DNA of 62,500 nucleotides from Symbiodinium natans (lineage: Eukaryota > Sar > Dinophyceae > Suessiales > Symbiodiniaceae): contig CAJNDS010002697.1 of the NCBI GenBank assembly GCA_905221605.1, positions 195,001 through 257,500 on the forward strand, written 5' to 3'. Positions 20,651 to 30,809 of this stretch are shown here, piece after piece (within the stretch, counting starts at the first letter, position 1; each line of letters opens with the position of its first letter). A program made the position numbers and the translations under genes. The notes beneath the pieces are model-generated. The model did no database searches. It saw nothing but the letters and a program-made list of their open reading frames with translations, and was not told the origin of the DNA.

Positions 20651-20801
20651 ACTTAGGTTCATGGGTACTTATTATCCCAAGTGTCAGTGTACTTTTTCAC
20701 CCAAATGGAGCCACTCTAGGGTACTTGGGGGGCTGAGAAGTGGGTTACACTTGCAGTCATAATGTTATACCTACCCCAAACCTCCACGAACCTCCAAGTA
20801 G
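20651..20801. mobile_element. Element A, diverged copy in a PRP4 intron
   Basis: Left end ACTTAGGTTCATGGGTACTT, right end CACGAACCTCCAAGTAG, interior GTGGGTTACACTTGCAGT. Same arrangement as the 39749 copy. Confidence 0.55.
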
Positions 20802-21065
20802 GGTTGTAGACCCTAAGCCCTAAAACACCTGCCCTTCGAAGATTTGATCTGGGCCACAATGTTTAGAGAGGGATTTGCGAGGTTTAGGTTTTGGAGGTCC
20901 TGTAGGGCTTTTCGGGTATTCGGTTTGTAGCATTTTTTACTTTTCACAGGTATTCCTTAGACTATAAGAGGGCTAAACGGATTGAAGGAGTCTTCCTAAG
21001 GGCTCTTGGAGCTTCCCTGCAGCCATGGTGCCCCCCTCACAACCCCCCCCCCCCCTGGTGCCCAG

Positions 21066-21107
21066 GTATACCAAAGACAAGGGAATGTCACTTCAGGCGG
21101 TGCGGGC
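21066..21107 (+). CDS. prp4: PRP4 kinase exon: YTKDKGMSLQAVRA
   Basis: After the acceptor GCCCAG it reads YTKDKGMSLQAVR and part of an Ala codon, then a GT donor (GTGCGC). It aligns without gaps to the helix E start of human PRP4 (YGKDVGLHIKAVR). The next exon is 7.5 kb away because a LINE occupies the intron. Confidence 0.87.
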
Positions 21108-21556
21108 GTGCGCCGGGCCAGCACAACCGTCAACCAGAGATCCCAACGACTGAAAGCCCGAAAGCCCTGAGCGCCGTAAGCCCGTAAGCCCTTGTCTGGG
21201 CCAGCTGGAATCTAGGATTTTCCTCGGTTCAACAAGTGTACTGTGGGTGTTGGGCTGATATGGGTGTTGACGATATAAGGGTCACCTATCATTGGGGTCC
21301 TTGGTATAAGGCCCTACTATTTGGGGGACTATAGTAGTTGTCCTGTTCACTTTCACTTTCACTTTCCACGCAGCGAAGTCAACCTTCACTTGGCGAACCC
21401 GAAGGACAGGCGGAAAGGCCCGGCACAAGCTGTGCTTAGCACATCCTTCCAAAGAATGCAACAACACAGGATAGGAGGATCACTCCGGTGCGAGCACCCA
21501 TGAGCAAGCGATCCCGAAAAACGTCATATGTGACGAGGTTTGTACACTGTAGCACA

Positions 21557-22420
21557 TCACGCTGGGCACCTAATGTAAAATAGTACATAACAATCGGAGG
21601 GGATGTACAGTCTCTGAGCTTCATTCAAGGGCACTGCTTTCCTATGATCATCAGTTTGCCACTTTAACTGGCCAGACTCACAGAGCACAGCAGTGTAGTG
21701 ACCAGCTTCCGGGGTTGCACCATGGTGTCTGATAAGCGAGCTCAGGCCAAACTTGCAGAAACGGCACGACGCGCCCACTGTAAACACAGGAACATGGAGG
21801 AGCTGATCGACTTCAACATTGATGTGTAACTTGCGTGTGCCCGATTCTGTCGTTGCAAAACGCCCGAGCTGCAGTATCACAAAATCAGGCTCATCAATGA
21901 AGGCGTGGGTTGCTGCCTGCTGGTGCCACGCATTGAGACATGCCTGAACTGACACCGAACTGGTAGCAGACGACGACGGCAACGAATCTGAGATCCGGGC
22001 AGGCTGAAGCGGTATCTCAAGGGCCAGGATCGCAACAGGACCTGAATCCAGGACTTTAGTGTGCCCCAGCTCAATCCTCCGAGCTGCCCAAGGGCACAGC
22101 AGACCACATAGGCTGGGGTATCGGCCAATGAGGTACTGCAAGAACTCAACCACGTCATGCTGAATGTGTGGTTGATGCCACCCCTGCATGGCTGCCAGCC
22201 AAAATGCGTTACGCCACAGAAAGACACAACCAGACTGCAATAGGAGACTGCCTGCACATGCCTCCAGCGTTCCGGCATTTAGCGCCTGCAATGTACCATG
22301 ATGAGCACAATACCACAATAGACACGTGAGAAGGGCATTGCAATAACATGTGTTGCCTTCATTGCCAAAACATGCTTGGAGTACCATTGCTGGCTGGATT
22401 GATGTAGACGGTTGGCCAGC
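21557..22420 (-). pseudogene. LINE C-terminal domain: ubiquitin-specific protease (USP/C19) like
   Basis: Roughly the last 290 codons of the LINE polyprotein, ending at the stop near 21557. The Cys box is GNEGNTCYCNALLTCLLW, matching the USP consensus GNTCYxNAxLQ. HDVVEFLQYLI matches the USP Gln/Glu-rich box (QDAxEFLxxLL). A CRFCKF pair may be part of a finger. The His box is AGHYTAVL, followed by WQTDDHRKAVPL and YVLFYIR, as in the USP C-terminus with its Asp. The candidate catalytic Cys, His and Asp are all present. A role in removing ubiquitin or cleaving a polyprotein is inference. The domain is read in the reverse-transcriptase frame, but is separated from it by a stretch in another frame. 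Confidence 0.8.
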
Positions 22421-23450
22421 GCCGAGCGCTGCAGCCTGTCCTGTCTCATGTACGCTCCGACGGGGAGCCAGGCAGCTGTCTGAGCCAGGCGATTCAGGTG
22501 GGCCCATAGTTGATGTGCCTCTGTGGTTCGAAGCCCGATTTCCAGCATCATTGCCAGGGTCGGTGAGCGGTATTCGGCTGAAAGGGGGCGCGTGGCATGG
22601 TACCTGATGATCGCATTCTGGGCAGTGGCCAGATTCAGGATTTCCAAGAGCATTGACTGCGCCTCCGCAATGGGCACCTTTGGAACCAGCGGGTCCACCA
22701 CATGCGACTTCTTCTCGTTGTCCCAGCGCATGCCGTTGAGGTGCGTCTTCTCTTCGTTCACCCAGCCAAGTTTCTGGGCCTGGTCCATTGACTCGCTGAC
22801 CATCTTCTCGAGCCTGGCCGCAGCGGTGTTGATCAGGTGGCGAAAAAGGGTCACCCGCATCGGCGCCTGCAGCTTGCTTGGGTCTGCCTCCTTCTGCTGC
22901 TTCCACTGTTGAGCCATGTTGTACGTGGAGATGGCCAGACTGCCCGGCACATCTGTTCGCAAAAACAGGATGAATGCGGTGTCCTGTCTCGCAATGGCAG
23001 CTTGATCTTCGTGTCTCAAGATCAAGGTTGTGAGGAGGGCGACCATGCTCTCCAGGTAAGCTATGCGACCCGCGTTGCCCGAGCCACTGCTCTGGTACTC
23101 CTGCAGAGGACTGCCTTTCCATTCCCAGGACCTCCCTGAGCTGGAGTTGCCTTTGCCTTTGCCCTGCTTGCCGCCCTTGTTCTGAGGCTTGTGCCACTTG
23201 TTCTGGGGCTCGGCAATCTCTGGCGCAGGACGAACTCCTGTCAACGCTCCTTGGGCGGAAGTGTCGCCAAAGCCCCTTAGGGGAGCCGAGTTTGCTGGCA
23301 GGCCGGCCTGCACTGGCACCGGGAGCAGGCCCTCCATCAGAGCCAGTTCTGCATTCGCCTGCTCCAGCATGGCCCCGTCCTGCTGCTCCGGAGTCAGCTG
23401 CGGGAATGTCGTCGGCGGCGGGGACATGCTCAACCTTGGCACAAGTGCGA
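22420..23450 (-). pseudogene. LINE linker region, Pro/Gln then GKG-rich, with helical segment
   Basis: This segment is best read in the frame of SPPPTTFPQLTPEQQD. It runs through a low-complexity stretch (NKGGKQGKGKGNSSSG) and then a helical region with NMAQQWKQQKEADPSKLQ and repeated leucines. No known domain is recognised. The reverse-transcriptase frame is also open across it but gives an Arg/Gly/Pro-rich, unnatural sequence there. I therefore infer one frameshift entering near 23440 and one leaving near 22420. Confidence 0.55.
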
Positions 23451-24962
23451 ATGGCAAGCCGCCGCTTCAAGTACATGCCATTGAAAATGCCAATGCAAGA
23501 CTTCAGGTGCTGGCCTCTGCGCTTGAAGGTGAGGCCACAGTACTGGCACGGACTGACCACGCTTAAATTGCTGCGTATCACACAGTCAATTGTTTGCTGA
23601 ACAATCGGCATGAGGTCCGGGTGAGCAGCAGCCATATGTCGCCGAACATACTGCGGTTGACTGCACCAATGATTGCACTCCATGCAATGTTGACTCTTGG
23701 CCTGAACAAGCTCATGAAGCGCTATCTCCCTCCACGACGCATTACATGCCAGCTGCAGCACGGTGGGGTTTTCAATGAGCGCGTCACTCAGCACTGCAAG
23801 TTGTTCTTGCACGTCAGGGGCCTCGAGGAACTGCCGCAGTTCTGGGCAGCTTTGAGAGTTAATGTGGTACATAAAATTTGGCCAGCCATCAAATTTGTGG
23901 CCGCAGTGTCTGCACCACGGCAACCCCTGCTTGGCATGTTCAAATGCCTGCTTGGAGCTCTGCAACTGCACTTCCTGGCTTCGAGCTTGCTTCTGAGTGT
24001 CATCCATGTGGACTTTGAAGACGTGACTGCGCACTCCGCTCTGGCTAGCAAAGGCGATACCACAGTGCGGGCAAGTGAAGTGCTCATGGACCACACGGTC
24101 AACGTCTATCAGGTGAGCCTTTGCGGAGCCGATGCGTGCATCCCAAGCGCCCCGCTCAGTCTCAAAACTGGCTTTGACCAGGTCACGCCACTGCAGAAGA
24201 CCTTCAGAAGACACTAGCTGCTCAAAATGCGAGGGGGGCTTGGCGTGCCTCTTCATGGCGGCGTTCGCCAGAACCACCATCGGATCTTCAAGGCCTAGCC
24301 GTGAAAAGAGGGCAGCGTTTGTCTCTTTGGTGAACATGCTGTGTGACCGAGGCATTCGCCTGACGTGTTTGACCACCAGCACGCGTATCATGTGAGCCGA
24401 GGCCTGGGTGACCCCTACACAATCAATTGCATGTTTGAGGCAGGTGAAGACACATGATTTCCAAAGCAGCACTCGACGACTGAGAGGTACCACCTTGCTG
24501 CGAAGGATGCCGTCAAGCCTGGCAAAGCTGCCTTTTGCTAGTTTGCACCTGTGCTCTGCAGTGAGATACTCAAACTTGCCGTACGAAAGCACTGCTCCCA
24601 AATACACATGCTGCGTCACCACTTTAATGTCAACGACCTCACCGTCAACAAGGAACCTGAAGCATTTGCCCTTCTTTGTCTTCACCATGTACTTCGCCAG
24701 GTGCTTCTGGACCTGTCGCCCCCGAAGTGCAATCAAGATGACGGTTTTGTCTGCACTGACAGAGAGACCAGCCTCCTTCAAGGCGCGTAGCACGAGCAGC
24801 ATTCGTAGGTAGGCCTGATGCAAGGCGGCAGGAGATCTAATCAGCCATGCGAAGTGAAAATCGTCGGCATAGGTGGTGTTGGCCTCAGCCATCCACCCAG
24901 GCTGCTCCGCATCCATGTCCTTGAGCACCGCGCCCGTGTAGAGCGCCCATAGTAGCGGGGCC
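23450..24962 (-). pseudogene. LINE reverse transcriptase C-terminal half plus four C2H2-type zinc fingers
   Basis: Begins LAPLLWALYTG and contains TTYADDFHFAW (the YADD active site), then a thumb region. Four zinc-finger-like units follow: CPHCGIAFASQSGVRSHVFK with a final His, CRHCGHKFDGWPNFMYHI ending in Cys, CMECNHWCSQPQYVRRHM with a final His, and CQYCGLTFKRRGQHLKSC. Zinc fingers after the RT are known in several LINE groups and usually bind nucleic acid. The frame differs from the N-terminal half of the RT by one base. Confidence 0.85.
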
Positions 24963-24965
24963 AAC

Positions 24966-27900
24966 CGCAGCCTTGTCGAAGACCCCGACTGGTTCCAATA
25001 TCTGCGCAGAGAGTGGCATGATGGATCTGCAGTCTGGCCTGAGCGTGAACCGCCACCACCACGTCTATCATGCTGCCATCCACCCCTGCCATGCGGAGTG
25101 CTCTGACTAGTTTATCTCTAGGTAGCATATCGTATGCTTTGGAAATGTCTAGCGAGAGCTGGCAGCCACCCCCAAGCTCCAGCCTGGTCTTGCCAGCATG
25201 TTTGTGGTGAATATTCATCGACTGAGACGCCAGGAGAGATCGGACCTCTGCACAGTGGGCTACAGTTCTGTCTAGCGCAGATTGTAGGGAGCGTCCAGCG
25301 ACGTACGCGTATTGCGGAACATCGGCCAGGAAGGCCCCCACCTTGTCCTTCAGGCGTTGCGCCAGCATGTACGCCAGCATCTTCGAGCAAGGAGGTAGTA
25401 AGGAAATGGGGCGCAGGTCAGCAGCGGATCGAAGGGCCTTGCCGACCTTTGGCAGTAGCACGAGCTCAGAGCTGCTCCACGTGCGTGGCAAAGTCAGCCA
25501 CTGCGTAGCAAATGCATGATTGTACCACTGCGTCAGTATGCTTTGCACTGCCGGCGCCGCTTGTCGCCATAGTACAGCTGGGGCACAGGCGCGAGGGACA
25601 ACCTTTGCAGGGGCCAAGTGGCACAACGCGTCCTGGACTTCAGCCTCCGTCACCTGCAAAGGCGGGGAGGCGCACGCCGGCTCAACCTCCGTGCCAGTGT
25701 AGAGATCCTCAAAGTACTGTTTGATCTGCTCAAATTCCACCTCAATCAGCTGAACCTTGCCATCTGCATCACGAAGCTGCAGCTTTCTTCGGGGGGCTTT
25801 GGGCGCGAGGGACTTAGCAGCCTTGTGGATGTTGTTGGACGCCAGCACCATCTCCACCTTGAGTCGTTTCTTCTCCCTGCAGGCTTTTTTCAGCGTCTTC
25901 GTCACCTGCTGTATCCGCCCTACCAAGCGCCAGGCCCGCATCATTCCGGCCAGCGTTGAGCGCGTGGTTCCATCAGACCTAATAGCACGCAGAGCATCTC
26001 TCAGCCGCCACAAGGTTCGGACATTGTCCTGAAAATATTGGACACCCTGCTGAAGAGCTTCGCCAGCCATCTCTGACGTAGCCACTGACGCACGTGCCTC
26101 CCTTGGCGAGGGCACCTTCGGAGCAATGGTGACTGTTTCTCGGCAAGCGGCCCAGGCGTCCAGCAGTAAGGCATCCATGGTGTCCGGCGTCGCGCCCTCC
26201 ATACGGGAAGCTACACAAGTTTGGAAAGCACTTTGAACGCGAGGGTCCTCAAGTTGCTGTCGAACTGCTGCATCTCTGCGAGGAGGGGCCTGTGTAGTTC
26301 TTGGCACACAAGGTCTCCTGATAGTGCAGGACACAGGTATGTGCCGGCAACCTGTGACAGGAACAAATGGAGCCACAAATGGGCGGGCACGCTTGGCGGT
26401 CATGTCCACGAGCGCATCCCTAGCCATGATGAAGTCAATCTGAGTTCCGTGCTGCTGGTCTCCAACCGCAGGTAGGAATGTTCTGGCAGCCAATCCGCCT
26501 CGAGACCAACTGTTCAGGACATGAAGACGATGTTGCACCACAAGGGCTTGGAGCGCATCCTGGTCCGTCTGGGCATACTTGGAGGAGGCCACACCCTGAC
26601 CGACCAGCGGGGCGTCCGGCTTGACGGGTGTGTTGAAGTCTCCGACAACAAGACAGCCATTACGCGCAGGGACTGCTCGGAGCCACTTGCCTATGTGCTG
26701 CCAAATTTCCTGCCTTGCCTGTAGCAGGCCGCGAGTGCCCTCCACACCAGCGTGCGCAAACTTCTTAGGATTCCACGCCTGTTGATACACCAACAAGCAA
26801 TCCAGCGGCGGCTCCGACTGAAGTCTGACCTGAAGAAGTCTGCCAGGCATGGGGGCCACGTAACGAACTCTCTCTGGTGAACAGCACTTGGTGGAGACGA
26901 GACACAGAATTCCAGTTTTTGACATGGCACAGCCGGAATGTATGGCATACCACTGGGGGTCCAGCTCATTCTCTTGGGCAGTCATGAACTCCGAATCCGA
27001 CGTCCACGCTGTCTCCTGGAGGCAAGCCACGTCGACTGGCCTGCCAGCCCGGTGTTCCTCTTTCAGCCATAGAAGAAACTCTTGGTAGCGATGCGAGGGC
27101 AACCCACCGCAGTTCCAGGTGACTATGCGAAGGCGACCTCTGGGGCCTTGGTCTGCTTGCGAGATCTCCCTTGCTCCTGCGGAGGGGGAAGTCCTGGCGC
27201 CTGAATGCCCTGCACGAAGTTGTGCCAACGTCTTCCACCTCCCTCTGTAAAAGGTGCCGTTGTGCTCAGAGGACTGAGCACGCGTGATTGCACGCATCAA
27301 GGCGCGCTTGCGCGCGAAAATCGGCAATGGCGGCCGGTAGTTGTTGCGACCGTCACTCTGCTTTGCTGCGCTGGAAGAAGCCAGCATGGAGCTTGAGTGT
27401 GCAGCTCCAGAGCGCCCCGAGTGCGGACGCTCAACCCTCACTCCTGCGGCCTGGTGGCATAACATCAGAAACACAAGGACGAAAAGCCATGTAGATCTTG
27501 CGCACGTGCTTCTGGACTTCCGGCCGCCCTGGGACTTGGGACCCAGGGACTCCTTACGTTGAGTTGTCTGTGGGTGCTGCGCAAACGCAGGTACAACTGA
27601 CAACGCTGCAAAGCCGTGTATACACAGCAGCCCTTTCCACAAGCAACGTATCATCAGGGACACGTACAGCCATGCATGAAAGGTGCGCCAGTGCCTGCGT
27701 CTGTGCCTGCGAAGAACTCTGCCATGGGGGGCACGGTTAAGCGAAGCAGGTCCGCCGATGACATCTCGCTGCCAAATGGGTCTGCCCTGTCGCAGACGGC
27801 GCTGGCTGCATCGACCGCTGTCTATAGGCATCATATCATGTACGGAGTGCCACCCAATGACATTCACAGAGGCATCCCGCTCTATTGCGTGTAGCCAGAA

Positions 27901-28020
27901 AGACGATGGGCGGAGTGTCAACACTGCTTCTGGGGTAGTCAGACTTAGCGTCCAATGAGGCAGTATCCAGACTTGAATAAGCAATCGAAGGTACATCATC
28001 ATCGACGGCATCCATGGCAT
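24966..28020 (-). pseudogene. LINE AP-endonuclease and reverse transcriptase N-terminal half
   Basis: The endonuclease motifs in order are RIVTWNCGGL, CLQETAW, VVGDFNTP, TQIDFIMA and CRHIPVSC, covering the usual exonuclease-III-like fold. The RT part carries SELVLLPKVGKALRSAADLR, RPISLLPPCSKMLA and LDISKAYDML (first catalytic Asp), and ends with GLRQGCG, just where the frame is lost. The first 170 codons are unlike known domains and contain hydrophobic stretches such as WLFVLVFLMLCHQAAG. The ATG at 28020 is not necessarily the real start, because an overlapping frame from 28030 reads MDAVDDDVPSIAYSSLDTAS and may be the original N-terminus. Confidence 0.85.
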
Positions 28021-28224
28021 ACGTGTCCAACGACAGGTTTGTTTAGTGCAGAGCCTGTTCTAGAGGAGCTCTAAGGTTGAAAGTCAGGCCTGCAGCCAGA
28101 ACGCAAGGACACAGCACCACCAACAACAAATGAGCCAGGAGCTTAGTTGTCCTGTATTTTCGTAAACCTCCATGTCAGGTGCCTGAGTTGTCACGCGAAG
28201 GCACAGGCGTCAATGTACGCAAGG

Positions 28225-28304
28225 GAGATTGGAGGTCGTTACCTATACGACTCCTTCAGCACCTTATGAGAAATCAAAGTCTTTGGGTTCCGGGGGAGTA
28301 TGGT

Positions 28305-28341
<37 letters not shown>

Positions 28342-28382
28342 GCGGCACCACCAGGAGTGGAGCCTGCGGCTTAATTTGACTC
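28225..28382 (+). rRNA. 18S rRNA gene fragment (partial, degenerate)
   Basis: About 158 bases match the highly conserved middle of the small-subunit rRNA: GAGATTGGAGGTCGTT, CTCCTTCAGCACCTTATGAG, GAAATCAAAGTCTTTGGGTT, CTTAAAGGAATTGACGG, CAGGAGTGGAGCCTGCGG and CTTAATTTGACTC. It differs by a two-base loss after GGTC and an eight-base insertion (CGCGGCAC) after GGGCAC, and stops abruptly where the rRNA would continue AACACGGG. It is not a functional rRNA gene. It lies between the 5' end of the minus-strand LINE and a PRP4 exon, in the opposite sense to the LINE. Confidence 0.93.
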
Positions 28383-28572
28383 CAATTCCGTCGCCTAAGC
28401 CCTGAATCTCAAGCACTGAGTGGCATTCATGCGACAGCAAAAAGGCTCTTGCCTTGCTGTTAACAGCAAATGGACAAACCAACCTATACTTGCAGGACAC
28501 CCGAACCCCAATCCCAAATTCCAAACTCATCTCTACACGCCACCCCTACTTTGTCCATAACCTTTGGTCCAG

Positions 28573-28617
28573 GTACACCCGGCAGCTTCTTATAGCCTTG
28601 CGGCACTTGCACAAGCG
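28573..28617 (+). CDS. prp4: PRP4 kinase exon: YTRQLLIALRHLHK
   Basis: After the acceptor GGTCCAG it reads YTRQLLIALRHLHK and part of an Arg codon, then a GA donor (GAAGCC). It matches helix E of PRP4 (human YSQQLFLALKLLK). Joining to 29173 makes LRHLHKR-CGIIHADIKPDN. Confidence 0.87.
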
Positions 28618-29172
28618 GAAGCCTCTGAAGGGTGGACTGTTTTTTTAATGGCCCTCAGGGCTACGCAAGTGTTTCAGGCTCGGGGGATTTCGGGCAGGCT
28701 GGGAATGAGGGAGCTTCGGACTTCAAGGGACTCAGGACCTCTTGAAGCCGCCTAAAAAACCCTGACCACCTCAAACCCTAAAATCAAACCCTCAAAACCT
28801 AAAACCCTAAACCCTAAACCCTCAAAACTTAAAACCCTAAACCCTAAACCCTAAACCTTAAACCCTAAACCCTAAACCCTAAACCCTAAACCCTAGAGCC
28901 CCAAAACCTGAAATCTGGGATCCTAAACCCCCAGCCCAAGAACCCGAGCTCCAAGACCCTAACGCCCCAGCGCCCGAAATCCTAGTTGAGGAGTGTGGGG
29001 GTAAGGGCCTCAGGTTTTTTGTTTTTCAAAACAAAAGGGACACACACACGCACACACATACACACTTGTAAGAAAAAGCCCTAAACCCCAAACCCCAAAC
29101 CCCAAACCCTACTGCTGATGCAAGCAAGGTGGTGATTCCTGCTACTATGAAGCTCCTGCTGCCGTTTCTAAG

Positions 29173-29236
29173 GTGCGGGATTATCCATGCCGACATCAAG
29201 CCTGACAACATACTCATCAGTGCAGGCCACAATGTC
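29173..29236 (+). CDS. prp4: PRP4 kinase exon: catalytic loop HADIKPDNIL
   Basis: Follows the acceptor TTTCTAAG and reads CGIIHADIKPDNILISAGHN, then Val, up to a GT donor (GTTCCA). HAD replaces the usual HRD, which is characteristic of PRP4 kinases; Asp, Lys and Asn of the catalytic loop are all present. Leaves in phase 0. Confidence 0.93.
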
Positions 29237-29902
29237 GTTCCAGCCTCAGCCTTCCGCAGCAGATGGGCCCTGCAGTCTAAGACCCCAACGCCCGAACCCC
29301 CTCGCCCCTTAAACCCTAAATCCCAACTCCCCTCGGCCCTGCGGCTACCCAGCCTGTTTTCTTACCATACTCCTTGCTAGGAGGTTGCGGGCGGTTTCCG
29401 AAGTATCACTGGCCGGCGCAACATGTAGGCGTGTGGGAGTTGATCTTCTTAGTTCTTGGGCGGAATCCCCAAACCCTACACCCCAAGCTACAACACCCTA
29501 AACCGAAAGTCCTAAGCCTGGAAGCGCGAAACCCATCAACCCTAAACCCCCCAAACTCCAAACCCAAACACAAAACCCCGAAACCCGAACCCTGAACCCC
29601 AAACCTAGACCTGCCCCACAGTTTCCGAGCATGGAATGAGGGAAGCAGGTACGTTGCAACCTCATTCCCTACTAAGGGCCAGCACGTAAAACAGTAAACC
29701 CCAAACCCTGGAGCCCCCAACACCCAAACACTAAACCCCAAACACTGACCACTAAACCGTGCAACCCTAAACCCTAAACCCTGCAACCCTAGACCCTAGA
29801 CCCTAAACCTAGACCCTGCAACCCTAAACCCCAAACCCTAAACCCCTCAAACCCCTCAAACCCCTCAAGTCCATTATGATGGTCACCTCCTTCACTCCCC
29901 AG

Positions 29903-29944
29903 GTCAAGATCTGCGACCTTGGCAGTGCCATGGAGCTGACTGAG
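29903..29944 (+). CDS. prp4: PRP4 kinase exon: metal-binding loop VKICDLGSAM
   Basis: Between the acceptor CCCCAG and a GC donor (GCTTCA), reads VKICDLGSAMELTE. This is the DFG loop, with Leu in place of Phe (DLG); the human protein has KLCDFGSA. Both ends are in phase 0. The TTTAGGG array begins only 9 bases after the exon. Confidence 0.9.
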
Positions 29945-29952
29945 GCTTCAGC

Positions 29953-30028
29953 TTTAGGGTTTAGGGTTTAGGGTTTAGGGTTTAGGGTTTAGGGTTTAGG
30001 GTTTAGGGTTTAGGGTTTAGGGTTTAGG
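29953..30028. repeat. TTTAGGG array at the 5' end of a PRP4 intron
   Basis: About 11 perfect units starting 9 bases after the exon with CDLGSA. Confidence 0.95.
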
Positions 30029-30451
30029 GCCTTAGTTTTTGTGCTTTAAGGTTGTGTTTTCAGGTAATTCGTTTAGGTTTAAAACTCGGACGTTTTGGAT
30101 GTCTTTTTCGTCTTCAACTTGTTGTTGTTAAGCTTTGATTTAGGGTCTTTAGGCCGTTGCCACTAGGGTTTTGTGAGGGGCTTTGGTTTCTCTAAAGTTG
30201 TTGTTTTGGTTTTGACGGGTTTGAGGTTGTCGAATGTTTTCGGGTTTTGTACGGTTTCCGGCGTTTAGGTTGAGGGTTCATGGTTTTTGGTTTCGTGTTC
30301 CGGGGGAGGACTCAGGGTTTAGTGTTGAGGATGTAGGTTCTAAAAACCCTCAAACTTCGCCCTAAAGCCCGGTATACCCCCACAGCCCTGAACCTCCTGA
30401 GCCCGCAACTGGCCAGGTTGGGCCCCAAAACCCTAACGTTTAGGGTTTAGG

Positions 30452-30716
30452 GACCCTAAACCCTAAACCCTAAACCCTAAACCCTAAACCCTAAACCCTA
30501 AACCCTAAACCCTAAACCCTAAACCCTAAACCCTAAACCCTAAACCCTAAACCCTAAACCCTAAACCCTAAACCCTAAACCCTAAACCCTAAACCTAACC
30601 CTAAACCCTAAACCCTAAACCCTAAACCCTAAACCCTAAACCCTAAACCCTAAACCCTAACCCTAAACCCTAAGCCCTAAGCCCTAAACCCTAAACCCTA
30701 AACCCTAAACCCTAAA
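30452..30716. repeat. CCCTAAA array at the 3' end of the same PRP4 intron
   Basis: About 38 units ending 28 bases before the exon with SRFYRAPE. It is inverse to the array at 29953, so the two could pair in the transcript. Confidence 0.95.
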
Positions 30717-30744
30717 CAGCTTAGGGTTGTGGGGAAGCTGCCAG

Positions 30745-30809
30745 GTCGAGCCCACCCCGTACCTTGTTAGCCGCTTCTACCGGGCGCCGGAGATTGTCCT
30801 GGCAGCCAA
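30745..30809 (+). CDS. prp4: PRP4 kinase exon: SRFYRAPE activation segment
   Basis: After the acceptor CTGCCAG it reads VEPTPYLVSRFYRAPEIVLA, then Ala and part of a Lys codon at a GC donor (GCGACC). YLVSRFYRAPEI is identical to the PRP4/CMGC activation-segment end. Joining to 31408 gives AAK-YSFPLDV, the same length as the human region. Confidence 0.94.

Larger units (their letters stand above)
21343..28085 (-). mobile_element. Decayed LINE retrotransposon (AP-EN, RT, zinc fingers, USP) in a PRP4 intron
   Basis: A minus-strand non-LTR retrotransposon lies between PRP4 exons ending at 21107 and starting at 28573. In transcription order it has an N-terminal region with hydrophobic segments, an apurinic-type endonuclease, a reverse transcriptase, four zinc-finger-like units, a Gly/Lys/Gln-rich linker and a ubiquitin-specific-protease-like domain. 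Its 3' tail is marked by a short GAAAGT repeat (plus strand CACTTTC x3 at 21349-21367), typical of LINE tails. The 5' limit is approximate. At least three frame changes separate the domains (near 24963, 23440 and 22420) and a fourth is likely near 27900, so this copy cannot make the full protein by normal reading. The element contains almost no telomere-like repeats, unlike the surrounding introns. Confidence 0.88.

Noticed and set aside
22279-24395. Plus-strand frames of 80-207 codons opposite the LINE
   Set aside because: Shadows of the minus-strand LINE coding region; the minus strand carries the recognisable RT, zinc-finger and USP motifs.
28225-28382. A LINE template-switch chimera with rRNA
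   Set aside because: The rRNA is in the opposite sense to the LINE; template switching would give the same sense.
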